Positions 14,701-22,051 of a stretch of 64,000 nt of DNA are shown piece by piece. The notes beneath the pieces are model-generated. The model worked only from the letters and a program-made list of their open reading frames with translations. It ran no database searches and was not told the DNA's origin. Both the position numbers and the translations under genes were made by a program. Source of the DNA: Ridgeia piscesae (Eukaryota; Annelida; Polychaeta; Sabellida; Siboglinidae); contig JAODUO010000075.1 of the NCBI GenBank assembly GCA_025642075.2, positions 181,001 through 245,000 of the forward strand, given 5' to 3'. Each line of letters begins with the position of its first letter. Within the stretch, counting starts at the first letter, position 1.

Positions 14701-17700
14701 GACGTATCAAGTACGTCATGGTTTGCTTACGTCACTATCACAATTTTCCGCGAGGCCTCCGTCAATCATCGCCTTTGCCAACAATGCGCCAGTGACGTCA
14801 GCGATTTGGCTTAAGTCATTGGTTCTGTACCTCAATATGGCAGCACCCATGAACTCAAGACTGCATGTTTTTTGGTACAATTACACTATAATTAATTGTT
14901 TATTAACGATCTCTGTGCACCATTACTATGCACAACTAATATATAATACACATGTAAGTTAGTACTGTGAACCTCTCACTGACTGGAGTATCCCTTTAAG
15001 ATGATATAATTATACTGATAGTTAATTTGTTTCATCCACAGGTCGGATAACCCTATGTGTGATCCGACTATGTACAGACCTGACTCACTAGTGGAGGATA
15101 TGGAACCCAATTATGACGACTACATGGCTGGGGCCAGAAACCCTGACTGTCCATCACCCGGCTCCAGCAATGGAGACAGCAATGCTGCTGGTAGGTGGGG
15201 GTGAGGCAACCTCTTGGAACAGCCTTTAACGTGGACAGCTGTGTTGTTTGTGGTTGGGTGGTGACAGTTATTAGAACAGACAGTTGTTATATTGTAATAC
15301 TATGTTGTCTTGTGCAATTGTGTAACAGTATGTTTTTTTTCGTTGTCACACATTGATGCCATATTTGTTGTATTATTGTAACAGTATCATTATTTTATTA
15401 ACATAAAATTTCCTGTGATTACATCACATTTACAGCATGAGTTTCATTGATCCGTCAGAAATACATACTCATACATCCACAGCTTTATGTAATAAGTACA
15501 CATAAATTTACAGTAATATATTACAGTAAACAAATTAAATAAACACAGAAAATGTCATAACAATTAAAAACAAACCAAAATATTTTATCAATTTAAAAAT
15601 TATAGAAATAAAATAATAATTAAATAAAATTATTATAATAAATAAAACATACAGTTATTCATGCATGTAAATGTTCACAATTGTATATATATCGTTCCTG
15701 ACAAGTTTAGAAATAATTTGATAGGTTCGATGATGGCGGCATGGGCAAGTGTGACAGACAATAGTGACACGAACTGTAGCTCAGTACGGAGCAGTGGAGC
15801 CAGCTCTAGTGACGCATCGTTTCTGGCCGAGGCTGACTTTGCCAGTGCAGTCGCTAAGGCTGCTGAACTCTCGGGACTCACAGTCATCGGGTCAACAGTT
15901 CATGACCCCAACGCAGGGCGGGAAAGAGAACGCGAGCGTGAGAAAGGTGTGTACTGATATTCTCGTTTGTTAGCCGACACAATGGGAATTTTATATTTCA
16001 TGTTTTTCTGGGGTGATGAAGAATATTTGCAGGTGTATCTTCACATATGATGACTATTGAATTACCCCAGTGGTAAGTGTTATGACTACTGAATTAAGTG
16101 TTATGAATTAAATTAGTTTGAATGTCATAAGCTGATGTTTCACATCAGGACATACCTGTGTTAATACCAGGCCACTTTACAGGGTTGGCTTTCACAACCA
16201 GGTCAAGTTAGTTGATAAAACTGTGTTCGTGGCTTCTATTTTGTATTTTCATCCGGCCGTTTGAACTTTACTGTGGATAGCTGAAAGAACTTTTAAATGA
16301 CACACACATTTAATTTATTATTTTTAAGTTATGCATACTTCAACAAGGTTTATCGTGTACATGATATGATGCATTCCTTGCAAGTGTCTAATTTGATTTT
16401 TAATAAGAAAAGCAAGTTTGTTGTAACATGTGATTATTTCATTGACCTGGCATCACATTTGAGCGGCCCAAATGCTTCTCTGGTCTCTACCCTGCCCTAA
16501 TAGCTACCCTGATGACTGTTTCAGTGAAGAAAACATACCGCCAGCGTAGTGAGCGTTCTAAGCGTCCCTCGAGCCCCTACAGTACAGACAGTAACTACAG
16601 CTCTGTCGCCATACCTCACAAACCTTACCCCAAGTCAGAGCGTAAACGTCAGCTTCAAGAGCCAGTGCGACCGAGCCGCCGTAACTCAGGCCACAACTAC
16701 GACTACAATGGGTCACCTGACAGGAGGTCGCGACCTCCAATCAAGACAAAACCACAGATTCCACAGCACGGTAAATGAACGGGCGAGATGTAACAGAATG
16801 AGACATGTGGTTTCCCCCTCTGATGTCCCTGTCTGTCAGGCATGACTTTTCCATGCAGTCGCTCCAACTTTTCTTCTCCTGGGGTCGGTTTCATAAAGCC
16901 GCGTAACTTTATGAGCAATTATGCGGTCTACTAGTCGCAGCTAACAGTGACTATTCATCGTAGCTAACAGCCAGTTTTGAGACCAATTTAGCATTTGCGT
17001 AAACAAATCGACGTAGAATTGACCTAATTAGGTTGCGGTGGGGAATCCCTGTATTTGTAGTGTCTGTAGACACCCTTTTTCACTTTAGCTGCAGCCTTTG
17101 CCATTCGTGACAAGCTTTAATGAATGTAAATGATACCTACCGGAGGTAGTGTAAACATTAAAAATAATAAGTTGAGAGTGGGCGTGTCAGGAGCATCAAC
17201 GAACTTGGGGAGCATCACGTAAATATGTCAAATAGCATAAATTTACGCCTACTAAATACGTGGTGCAGCCTAAGTGCAACTATGGAGCTGACTCGTGAAA
17301 CGAAGGTTACCATAACTTTACAACAGAAAAAGATTACCATAACTTTACAACATTTTAGGCTTTCGACAAATTATCGCCCACTGTGACGTTGTAAGCAGGC
17401 TCTATTAAACCGGCCCCTGGGCATAGTGCATGGTAGCATACAGCAAATAAGTTTATTAACTTTCTGACTCATGAAGAATTCAGGCAAGTGCCAAATTTTA
17501 AAGGGTCTGTGAGGCAAAATAATTCTAAAATGAAAGGTGATATTTTACTATTTCTGTTGTCATTCTGCTGCTGAGGATCCTTAAACCACGGTACACTTTG
17601 ATGTGATTGACCTCTTGAGTGTCTGTATGTCTGTATGATTGACCCCTTTTTATCTGTGTGATTGACCCCTCTTGCTGTCAGTCGTACTTGTGACTATGAC

Positions 17701-18860
17701 TGCTCGGTTCTAAGTGGTCAAGTTCCCTGCGGCCTGTTGGTACTGGTAAAATGTGTTTCACACCTCGAGAATTTTTTTTTTCAAATCCGTCACTGAATCT
17801 AACTTGGCGACAGCTTCAAATGTTTGCTTCTTTTTGGAGATAAACAAAAATGCAGAAGATGTTTCAATAAATGAGGTATTATATCACAGTTTGGTGGCTT
17901 AATATCGACTAATATCTGCTGGTCAATTTGTAGATTAGCGTGAATGTAAATGTGTTTGAATGTGAACCAGCACAACTAAGAAATAACCGTCTTTCTGTCA
18001 CAGTTGCAGACCTGCCTTCTTACAACCGCCCCAACTTCCCCACCCCCTCGGGTAACACAAGTGGCACAAATGGGGGTGGGTCAACCCTGGGCTACACAAG
18101 GGGCAGCAAGAAGGGTGCTGGCAGCCCTCACAGTCCAGGGCAGAGCGAAGGACCGGAGGGCGCAAACATTCGCCCCAACCCACTGGCTGCGTTCGACACA
18201 AGAGACGTAAGTGTGTCGCAACTAAATGCTATTTTGGCTTAAATTATTTTGTATACATCAAAACTTATAAAATAACCTGATATTATTCAGTTTATTGTGT
18301 TGGTTAAGACACCGCTGCAACTTATTAAATGTTAACCTATCGTGAACCATGATCTTTGATGTTGGAATCTGTGATGTCTAAATTAGTTTACATTTAGGAA
18401 CAGTTTGCTTAATCAAAATTACTTGTTAGATCACATAACTTTTGAATGTTGTGATTAGCTCTATATCACGGAATATAGAGCAGAACAACTTTGCCTTTTT
18501 CTTGCCAAATCCCATCAGTCAGGAAAATCATCTTCTGTGTGCTTTAGAGAAGATTTATTTTGACATGGCAAATACCCAACAGGACATTTACTGGCCAAAT
18601 GAATCTAACATGGTATGTTGACTCCAAGCAAAATGGTAATCACCGTGTCAGATATCACATTCCAAGAAACAGGAATGTTAGTTGATTTTTAAATACTGCT
18701 GATGAAGGCTGTCAGATGCAGTTGAAATATATGAAAACAAACAATTGAAATTCTTGAGAGGTAATATCAACAAATATTAAAAGAAGCCAAGGATGCTGAA
18801 CATGCCTACATTCAATGTTGACGCATGAATTATTTTGTTTTCCAGACTCCCATAGTTTGA
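64..18860 (+). CDS. robo: Roundabout (Robo) axon-guidance receptor, 22 exons, 5' end outside window
   Basis: Robo proteins are single-pass receptors for Slit that mediate axon repulsion and cell-migration cues. The phases of all 22 exons join into one frame of about 1,269 residues. Order: Ig4 (exons 1-2), Ig5 (3-4), three FN3 domains (5-10), transmembrane helix (11) and a long proline-rich tail (12-22). The tail has family landmarks: PYATTTLI (tyrosine motif, exon 15), LPPPPEHPPP (Ena/EVH1-type ligand, exon 17), GPTPPVR (exon 17) and a conserved serine-rich block with an ADFA motif (exon 19). Ig1-3 and the signal peptide must lie upstream. Identity rests on remembered similarity to animal Robo proteins. 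Which Robo paralogue this is cannot be decided here. Confidence 0.95.
490..2600 (+). repeat. 32-bp minisatellite in a robo intron
   Basis: About 60 tandem copies of a 32-bp unit containing catcagggcaataatacaca. Variants (caccagggcag, acacaaaatc) recur in a fixed order every 4-5 units (for example about 160 bp between the copies near 708 and 868), which is higher-order structure. Copies become ragged after about 2000. The array fills most of the intron between the two Ig4 exons. Confidence 0.95.
2601..3329. other. Robo intron sequence between array and CA microsatellite
   Basis: AT-rich unique intron DNA. Short open frames on both strands have no recognisable motif. I see no gene here. Confidence 0.7.
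3330..3523 (+). repeat. (CA)n/(CACACG)n microsatellite upstream of robo exon 2
   Basis: Nearly pure CA-rich tract with interspersed CG steps, ending about 25 bp before the exon-2 acceptor. His/Thr-rich and Cys/Val-rich open frames through it are microsatellite translations. Confidence 0.95.
3547..3706 (+). CDS. robo: robo exon 2: second half of Ig4
   Basis: Acceptor ccttgcag, donor AAAG|gtgagt, phase 0 in and 1 out. Encodes GRFSVTESGTLVI and the typical Ig ending DAGDYICQALSVAGSAY with the second Ig cysteine. Confidence 0.93.
3680..3925 (+). repeat. Degenerate ~20-bp repeats echoing the exon-2 donor
   Basis: From the end of exon 2 into the intron the motif (A/G)TACTCC(A/G)GG recurs about ten times (near 3680, 3711, 3731, 3751, 3839, 3858, 3879, 3891, 3912), often with GGTCAAGG. 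Consensus-like donors GTRAGTAC occur at 3790, 3874 and 3908 besides the real one at 3707. Confidence 0.7.
4073..4270 (+). CDS. robo: robo exon 3: first part of Ig5
   Basis: Acceptor ctgttgtag, donor ATCTG|gttcgt, phase 1 in and out. Encodes DVDPRPPPIIHQGPQNQT, the motif with which Robo Ig5 opens, then the cysteine/tryptophan core (MMVCSCSG, IRWYKN). Confidence 0.93.
4611..4700 (+). CDS. robo: robo exon 4: end of Ig5
   Basis: Acceptor gacttgtag, donor GAAT|gtgagt, phase 1 in and out. Encodes LSDTAMYTCKASSETGETTW, the C-terminal Ig signature, finishing Ig5. Confidence 0.92.
5040..5230 (+). CDS. robo: robo exon 5: linker and first half of FN3-1
   Basis: Acceptor ctgctgcag, donor GAG|gtttgt, phase 1 in and 0 out. 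Encodes GPPSKPEISDITETTMTLSW, a standard FN3 start with its core tryptophan, then AYTVDYFSHETGE. Confidence 0.93.
5640..5815 (+). repeat. Compound (TA)n-(TA)n-(CA)n microsatellite
   Basis: TA tracts at about 5640-5692 and 5723-5752 are followed by a CA tract to about 5793 and a short TG tract. It lies about 45 bp upstream of the exon-6 acceptor. Confidence 0.95.
5858..6008 (+). CDS. robo: robo exon 6: second half of FN3-1
   Basis: Acceptor tgttgtag, donor CAAAG|gttggt, phase 0 in and 1 out. Encodes YTVRNLRPDTVYMFLIRAQN, the FN3 F-strand tyrosine signature. Confidence 0.93.
6377..6507 (+). CDS. robo: robo exon 7: first half of FN3-2
   Basis: Acceptor attcattcag, donor TGGGAG|gtcagt, phase 1 in and 0 out. 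Encodes a linker and PEAISSTAVKISWE with the FN3 core tryptophan. Confidence 0.9.
6728..6986 (+). CDS. robo: robo exon 8: second half of FN3-2
   Basis: Acceptor gtctgtcag, donor GACG|gttagt, phase 0 in and 1 out. Encodes YIEGFHIKYRVLPG, LRNLHRFTWYEIRVQPF and EGPASNIIRVRTFED, matching the second Robo FN3 domain. Confidence 0.93.
7525..7720 (+). mobile_element. Dead LINE fragment: C-terminus of a reverse transcriptase ORF
   Basis: From 7571 the plus strand reads VGNRDFSVAALTLWNMLPSN ... and stops at TAG 7718-7720. This is the characteristic C-terminal tail of CR1/Jockey-type LINE proteins (R-FSVAAP-LWN-LP). Upstream RSSG / LCP residues lie in another frame with stops. It is an old 3' fragment within a robo intron; the AT-rich sequence to about 7870 may be its 3' tail. 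Confidence 0.7.
7905..8020 (+). CDS. robo: robo exon 9: first half of FN3-3
   Basis: Acceptor cttcttccag, donor TATAAG|gtaagg, phase 1 in and 0 out. Encodes VPTAPPQKVEVKFEKNGTLH and LSWQPPPVSEINGPIRGYK, the third Robo FN3 domain. Its 3' part and donor are duplicated in the following intron. Confidence 0.93.
8026..8160 (+). repeat. Two extra 69-bp copies of the exon-9 3' end and donor
   Basis: Three direct copies start at 7957 (in exon 9), 8026 and 8095, exactly 69 bp apart. Copy 2 keeps the reading frame (LHLSWQPPPVSEINGHIRGYK region) and a donor-like AAG|gtacag at 8089/8090. Copy 3 is degraded and carries frame damage. Confidence 0.95.
8505..8670 (+). CDS. robo: robo exon 10: second half of FN3-3
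   Basis: Acceptor tgtttcag, donor CTAG|gtcagt, phase 0 in and 1 out. Encodes ISGNESKFNREITTNASTFR, then VPDMVYRVQVLAWNKMGDG, the end of the membrane-proximal FN3 domain. Confidence 0.93.
9122..9295 (+). CDS. robo: robo exon 11: transmembrane helix
   Basis: Acceptor gtctccag, donor GGTG|gtgaga, phase 1 in and out. VGQPWFIATLIGIIGGTLWL leads into ALCIFSIWLY, a single hydrophobic helix stopped by RKRRAGKKVKK. The QPWFIA...FSIWLYR pattern is typical of Robo. Confidence 0.95.
9627..9651 (+). CDS. robo: robo exon 12: 25-nt juxtamembrane micro-exon
   Basis: Acceptor ttttgcag, donor TCAAG|gtacac. Adds AHKNDPQS plus a split arginine (phase 1 in, 2 out). It is accepted because it is the only phase-consistent link between exons 11 and 13. 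Too short for similarity support. Confidence 0.7.
10002..10057 (+). CDS. robo: robo exon 13: cytoplasmic tail
   Basis: Acceptor cccacacag, donor CACG|gtaagc, phase 2 in and 1 out. Encodes RLGTYLNTPNYMQKDIANH, which has two tyrosines close to the membrane. Confidence 0.75.
10274..10366 (+). CDS. robo: robo exon 14: cytoplasmic tail
   Basis: Acceptor gcaaaggttag, donor CCAC|gtaaga, phase 1 in and out. Encodes EQISNQTALLSDSCQSGSAG and then DQGNEAASGQP, low-complexity polar sequence. Phase continuity supports it; the acceptor tract is weak. Confidence 0.65.
10367..12024. other. Robo intron 14, no other gene seen
   Basis: 1.66 kb of AT-rich unique intron DNA with a short TA-rich stretch near 11860. 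Open frames of 80-90 codons on the minus strand show no family motif. Confidence 0.75.
12025..12342 (+). CDS. robo: robo exon 15: tail with PYATT tyrosine motif
   Basis: Acceptor gtcttctag, donor ATGG|gtaagt, phase 1 in and out. Contains KENLYNTPEIPSIPMKTFYN and GVAPYATTTLIS, the conserved Robo tyrosine motif (usually numbered CC1), a known Abl-linked phosphorylation region in the family. Ends with an acidic/serine segment including EMNWAND. GC content is clearly above the flanking introns. Confidence 0.95.
13019..13078 (+). CDS. robo: robo exon 16: cytoplasmic tail
   Basis: Acceptor gttattgcag, donor GCAG|gtaagg, phase 1 in and out. Encodes EAGYLQQDGALESEYEGVNA. The 20-codon cassette is symmetric in phase, so skipping it would keep the frame. 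Confidence 0.75.
13358..14021 (+). CDS. robo: robo exon 17: large proline-rich tail exon (Ena-binding motif)
   Basis: Acceptor ttgttacag, donor AACAG|gtacga, phase 1 in and 2 out, 221 codons. Contains VLFLPPPPEHPPPSD, the Robo LPPPP motif (CC2) that in the family binds EVH1 domains of Ena/VASP, and RGPTPPVRAYKLVP, a conserved proline motif. Rich in His, Ser, Pro and Arg. The open frame continues past the donor to 14100, but phase and the next exon favour splicing. Confidence 0.93.
14461..15000. mobile_element. Foldback MITE with terminal inverted repeats of ~190 bp
   Basis: The left end (tttaaatggatactccagtc) is the inverse of the right end at 14970-15000 (gactggagtatccctttaag). Complementarity continues inward through tgtgcatagtaat, aattaattatag, ttgtaccaaaaaacatgc, gtgctgccat and cagaacca, so most of the 540 bp could fold as one hairpin. 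No open frame. It ends 41 bp before robo exon 18. Confidence 0.9.
15042..15190 (+). CDS. robo: robo exon 18: acidic cytoplasmic segment
   Basis: Acceptor tcatccacag, donor GCTG|gtaggt, phase 2 in and 1 out. Encodes DPTMYRPDSLVEDMEPNYDD and then YMAGARNPDCPSPGSSNGDS. Confidence 0.85.
15725..15946 (+). CDS. robo: robo exon 19: conserved Ser-rich/ADFA block
   Basis: Acceptor atttgatag, donor GAAAG|gtgtgt, phase 1 in and out. GSMMAAWASVTDNSDTNCSS, then SSDASFLAEADFASAVAKAA, correspond to the C-terminal conserved Robo block (GSM--W-S ... SSSD-SF---ADFA-AVA-AAE). Ends in an Arg/Glu repeat, GREREREREK. Confidence 0.95.
16525..16770 (+). CDS. robo: robo exon 20: basic cytoplasmic segment
   Basis: Acceptor gactgtttcag, donor CACG|gtaaat, phase 1 in and out. 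Encodes RPSSPYSTDSNYSSVAIPHK, matching the family (SP-STDSN-S), followed by a basic proline-rich stretch (RRSRPPIKTKPQIPQH). Confidence 0.92.
16878..17421. mobile_element. Non-autonomous DNA transposon (MITE) in a robo intron
   Basis: Left end cctggggtcggtttcataaa and right end accggcccctgg (with ctctattaa just inside) are imperfect inverted repeats of about 20 bp enclosing 545 bp without a gene. Inside, gtaactttatgagc and gtcgcagctaacag are typical MITE filler. Family not assigned. Confidence 0.6.
17422..18003. other. Robo intron 20 remainder
   Basis: AT-rich intron. The phrase tgtatgattgacccct is repeated about three times near 17600-17680. No gene. Confidence 0.6.
18004..18206 (+). CDS. 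robo: robo exon 21: near C-terminus
   Basis: Acceptor ctgtcacag, donor GAC|gtaagt, phase 1 in and 0 out. Encodes VADLPSYNRPNFPTPSGNTS, matching the family (ILPY-RP-FPT), then a Gly/Ser-rich stretch. If the strong donor is not used, the frame runs on to TAA at 18240-18242, adding VSVSQLNAILA. Confidence 0.9.
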
Positions 18861-20950
18861 GATTTGGACCACTGCCCTTATGACAACGCCACAACTGATG
18901 ACAGCATGATGACGCGTGTCACCAGTTCACGGCCGCATGGCGGCAACTTTCAACTGACCTACCCAGTGGAGTGGTCATTTGGTCAGCTGGTGCAAACAGT
19001 TGGCTCCCAGTGCAATATCTAGCCTACATATCTGTGTCCCCACGCAAGGCTGTCTCCAACTGTCACAGGTGCTTATGACGTCAACAGACTAGGACACTAA
19101 GGGTTGTGTCACCCTCAAGGTTAACGGCTGACATTACAAAGACTGTGCTCTAACCTTGGCAAGACAGCTGTGAAATCTGGATCATGCTGGATCTAAATGA
19201 GCTGTATCCGGGAGTGCTGGATCTGACTTATGTTGGATCCAGGTGTTTTGGATCCGAATACAATGGATCTGAAAGGTGTCGGAGCTGGATGTGCTGAATC
19301 CACAAACGTAGGGTCTGAATGATGTTGGATGCTGACGTTCCGGATCGGCTGGATCCGGATGTGCTGGATCTGAGTGGTGATGGCAATGGATCCAGGCAGG
19401 ATGCAACAAGACGTGTGTAGATATAGATGGGATGTGTCGCGGGTCACACAAAGTGTGTTGAAGGTTGCAGTATTTCTGTGTCAGACTTGTGAATGAACAC
19501 GAACTGTAAATACTGACAACCCAGGCAACAATGCACACACAGAAATCTGACTGGTGGCGTGTGGCTGTACTACCCAGATGCTGTAGTGCTGTATACGTGA
19601 GGCTTGATCATGGACAGTTGTCAAGCCCCAGATGCAGGTCGTACCCTGGCCTGACTTTGTAGACAAAGCCACCGTCGCCCTGTGTCGTCCCAGGATGCAC
19701 CACACCAAATGACGGACCAATTAGAGTCTGACACGATGGACAGATGTGACATTTGTGCACCTAGCGACACACGCCACGAACAATGTACAAATGTTGGCGT
19801 CCTTGACAGTTTTGTGCGTCGATGGATCACGTCATTCGATTCGTTATTTTTCTGCCAGTAGAGGTCACTGCGGTGGTGGCAGAAGGAAAGTAATTTGTAC
19901 ATGTGGCTGTCTGTGTAACCGTTGTTGCAACTGGTGCTCATTATTGTTCCTGGTTTATATTGTGTTGCTGTTACTTGCTCTGTATAAGGCCATTCGGAAA
20001 TGTCCACTGCCATTTCTCTATATCTTTAAACAGAAATACTGAAGAAATTGCAGACTACAAGAACTCAATCTCTGAATCCAATTCATTTTTTAAATTATCG
20101 AGTCTGTTATTCAAAAATATTAGCTTTGAAATAATGTTATCAGTATGGGATGAGGTCCTGGCTTCAAGGTGGAGAAACATATCAATAAAGATTAGAGCTT
20201 GTGGCCAACACACCCATATTGTCCTTCCACCCTGCCCTGTCACTATCGCTCCAGTTGACCAGCTTCATTTATGGAATCCTCCCAGATATATTTTGTGTTC
20301 AGTAGTGTGTAAATAGTATTAGGAAGGCATTTGAAATGACAGTGTGTAGGTGGTTTGATGGACTGACTGCTACTTAGTTACCAATCGAAGGAGTTTATCG
20401 AAGCTGGACTCATTCAATGTGATCCGGGTTCTCCGCTATAATTGTTCCTGAGTAGACAGTAGCTGTGCTGTTGTGTACTCGACTCGAGTTATATTTTAAG
20501 AAGTTATTGTAAATGACCCAGTTTGACAAGTGTAAAACAGTTGTCATGCTTTGTGTATAAACACAATTGTGTGTAAGGTTTTAAATGTTACACATAACGT
20601 TTCTAAGCACAATAAAATCATGTACCTTCTTGTAATAATTATAACATTAAATGTGGCATAAAACAAATTTAACATAAAATACTGAATAACTAATTACCAG
20701 AGCAATAAAATTACCCAACTGACGAGATCTTGCGCTTTTACATTTATATAGAACAAACTGTTTAATATATATATATACATGTGTATATATATATATAATG
20801 CTGTCACGTGTTAACAATGTATTACAATATTGTAAAGTTCTGCAGTAGCTGTTATGTATTTTGTACAGTAGTTGATGAGATGTATTAATTTATTATTTTC
20901 CGAAGCAATGTACATGTGACTGCCCAGTTTAAATAAAGTTCTATAGTTCT
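18846..20950 (+). CDS. robo: robo exon 22: last codons (TPIV-stop) and 3' UTR
   Basis: Acceptor ttgttttccag at 18845. In phase 0 it reads ACT CCC ATA GTT TGA, giving a C-terminus of ...FDTRDTPIV. The remainder to about 20950 is presumed 3' UTR. The acceptor is good and the phase fits, but only four codons are coding, so the read-through alternative remains possible. Confidence 0.6.
19180..19405 (+). repeat. Degenerate GGATC-rich short repeats in the robo 3' UTR
   Basis: The motif (T)GCTGGATC(T/C)GA or GGATC(C/T) occurs roughly every 15-20 bp, about a dozen times. Its minus-strand translation gives a spurious repeat frame (HPDPADPE type). Confidence 0.65.
20932..20937 (+). terminator. Likely robo poly(A) signal
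   Basis: AATAAA, preceded by other AATAAA hexamers at 20611 and near 20705. Any could be used. The last is followed by a T/G-rich stretch (agttctatagttctgatggg). Confidence 0.5.
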
Positions 20951-22051
20951 GATGGGTTTCCAGAATCTGTTCCGACACATTATTTGTCATCTGTATCCAC
21001 GCACCTACGTCCCTACCCCCTACACTAGTTCACTACATGGTGTGTAAAAGCACGGATACAAAGAACATAATTCTCCAGTTTGCACTGGCCTATTTAGTAT
21101 TGTGCTGCCCAAATCTATGAAATCTCTGGCTAATCCCCAAGTGACAATGACAGGTAAGACAATAAAATCATGTACAAGATCACCATAAGTCCCACTGATA
21201 AGATGCAGAACCAGTGATAGATATCCCTACAATACAGAAGTCAAAAGACAAGGATAGCCATAATGTACCACGTGTTGTCATGCCACATACCGGCAGCGAC
21301 ATTTTCTACGTCCATCTGCACTGGCAACAAGAGGTCACAGCCTACGCTACGACACCCTCTACAGCAGGATTGACGTACCCTTTCCCAGCTGGTATCAGGC
21401 TATAGAACCAGCACCTGAATGTACCAGGCAAATTCTTTAGTCATATCCCCTATGCCAAACACTATCAAGAGAAGGTTGACGAATCTGGACAGTTAGGCAG
21501 CACCAGTGTAGCACTGTTTTTGTTATCAAGAACAGTTTGTAATTAATTTAAACTGCACTAATGATGTTAGAGATGTCGGTGGAAATTTAAATTGCACAAA
21601 TTCAATCAAATGCCTGGAGACAGCGATCTCATTGGCAACAGATCAAACTTTATATTGGTGTGAAGGGGTTGAGTTGAAGCTGTTGCAAACCGTGACATCA
21701 GAACTTGGAAGGTGCAGATAGGGTACAGAGGTGATGTTGAAATTTGATACAGGAAAGTAACTTCTGGGCTTATCCATTTAAGAAACGTTGCTCATTTTGC
21801 CTTTAAAAACATATCAATTGTCAAAGGGATCCTTTAAAATGTGTAACTGGAATGTATGCAATTTTTAATTAATCCTGTTAATATAATTATTTCAGATAAT
21901 TCTGTATCTACATTTAATTACACATTTTATTAATCACTGACAACCCTGACAGCATATCGAAAAAATAACTCAACATACGTGGAATTTCTAGTTTGGCCTA
22001 CACCTATATACTGTACTATCCATGCATAACATGGTCATTTGTCCAACAAGA
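20951..22051. other. Intergenic, no gene seen
   Basis: Unique AT-rich DNA between the robo 3' UTR and the LINE. Open frames are short and lack motifs. Confidence 0.7.

Noticed and set aside
19182..20316. Open frames of 80-137 codons in the Robo 3' UTR
   Set aside because: No family motif, low-complexity on the minus strand, and they fall in the presumed UTR downstream of the Robo stop.
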